From: Candidatus Hadarchaeum yellowstonense
Lineage (GTDB): Archaea; Hadarchaeota; Hadarchaeia; Hadarchaeales; Hadarchaeaceae
NCBI GenBank assembly: GCA_001515205.2
Contig: LQMQ01000055.1
Location: 1-39,119, forward strand
Direction of reading: 5' to 3'
Length of the DNA: 39,119 bases
In this document: piece by piece, positions 39,115 to 39,119 of the stretch
How positions within the stretch are numbered: position 1 is the first letter of the stretch
How the letters are laid out: every line of letters starts with the position of its first letter
The notes under the pieces: generated by a model
The model's database searches: none
The model's input: only the letters and a program-made list of their open reading frames with translations
Told to the model about the DNA's origin: nothing
Position numbers and translations under genes: made by a program

Positions 39115-39119
39115 TTTTC

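Overview
The window comes from an archaeon, most likely a thermophilic euryarchaeote-type lineage. It carries a group II chaperonin (thermosome), RNA polymerase subunit RpoK, FEN-1, an RFC small subunit, a multi-OB-fold RPA with a zinc finger, RadA, fructose-1,6-bisphosphate aldolase/phosphatase, THEP1 NTPase and a probable tetraether lipid synthase. A tRNA-Thr gene is interrupted by two bulge-helix-bulge introns. I cannot name the species. An uncultivated lineage such as Hadarchaeota is only a guess. The HMG-CoA reductase is the class II (bacterial-like) form, which in archaea is a minority type. No insertion sequence, CRISPR array, prophage or integrase was seen.

Layout. 1-6.4 kb: a partial TrmB-type regulator divergent from a Tes-like radical SAM enzyme, then thermosome, rpoK (apparently with an AUU start), fen, and the divergent pair pcm / DUF371. 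6.5-14.4 kb: a membrane-lipid and surface-glycan block with a flippase-like membrane protein, three glycosyltransferases, a B12-binding-type radical SAM enzyme, a nucleotide-sugar epimerase-like SDR, a VTT-domain protein and two small or uncertain membrane proteins. 14.6-16.7 kb: FBP aldolase/phosphatase, a polytopic membrane protein, a coiled-coil protein and a possible 51-residue Cys-rich peptide. 16.7-17.9 kb: the two-intron tRNA-Thr(CGU), three perfect 20-nt palindromes and a winged-helix protein. 18-23.8 kb: THEP1, a membrane-anchored unknown, an MTHFS-like protein, RNase HII, cobalamin adenosyltransferase and class II ribonucleotide reductase. 24.2-27.1 kb: a Trk potassium-uptake operon with two unstudied small passengers. 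27.1-39.1 kb: topoisomerase I, RFC small subunit, IleRS, HMG-CoA reductase, RPA, RadA and a phosphoglycolate phosphatase-like HAD enzyme.

How the genes fit together. Tes, HMG-CoA reductase (mevalonate for isoprenoids), the glycosyltransferases and the cobalamin-type radical SAM enzyme all point to ether-lipid synthesis and decoration. NrdJ needs adenosylcobalamin, and the overlapping cobO gene makes that cofactor. FEN-1, RNase HII, RFC, RPA, RadA and TopA form a replication and repair set. Many genes that begin a transcript have a TATA-like box about 25-35 nt before the start codon (leaderless mRNA), whereas operon-internal genes usually carry GGTG/GGAGG-type ribosome sites. Three genes lack any AUG, GUG or UUG where their conserved N-terminus begins, and this is the most unexpected coding feature of the window.
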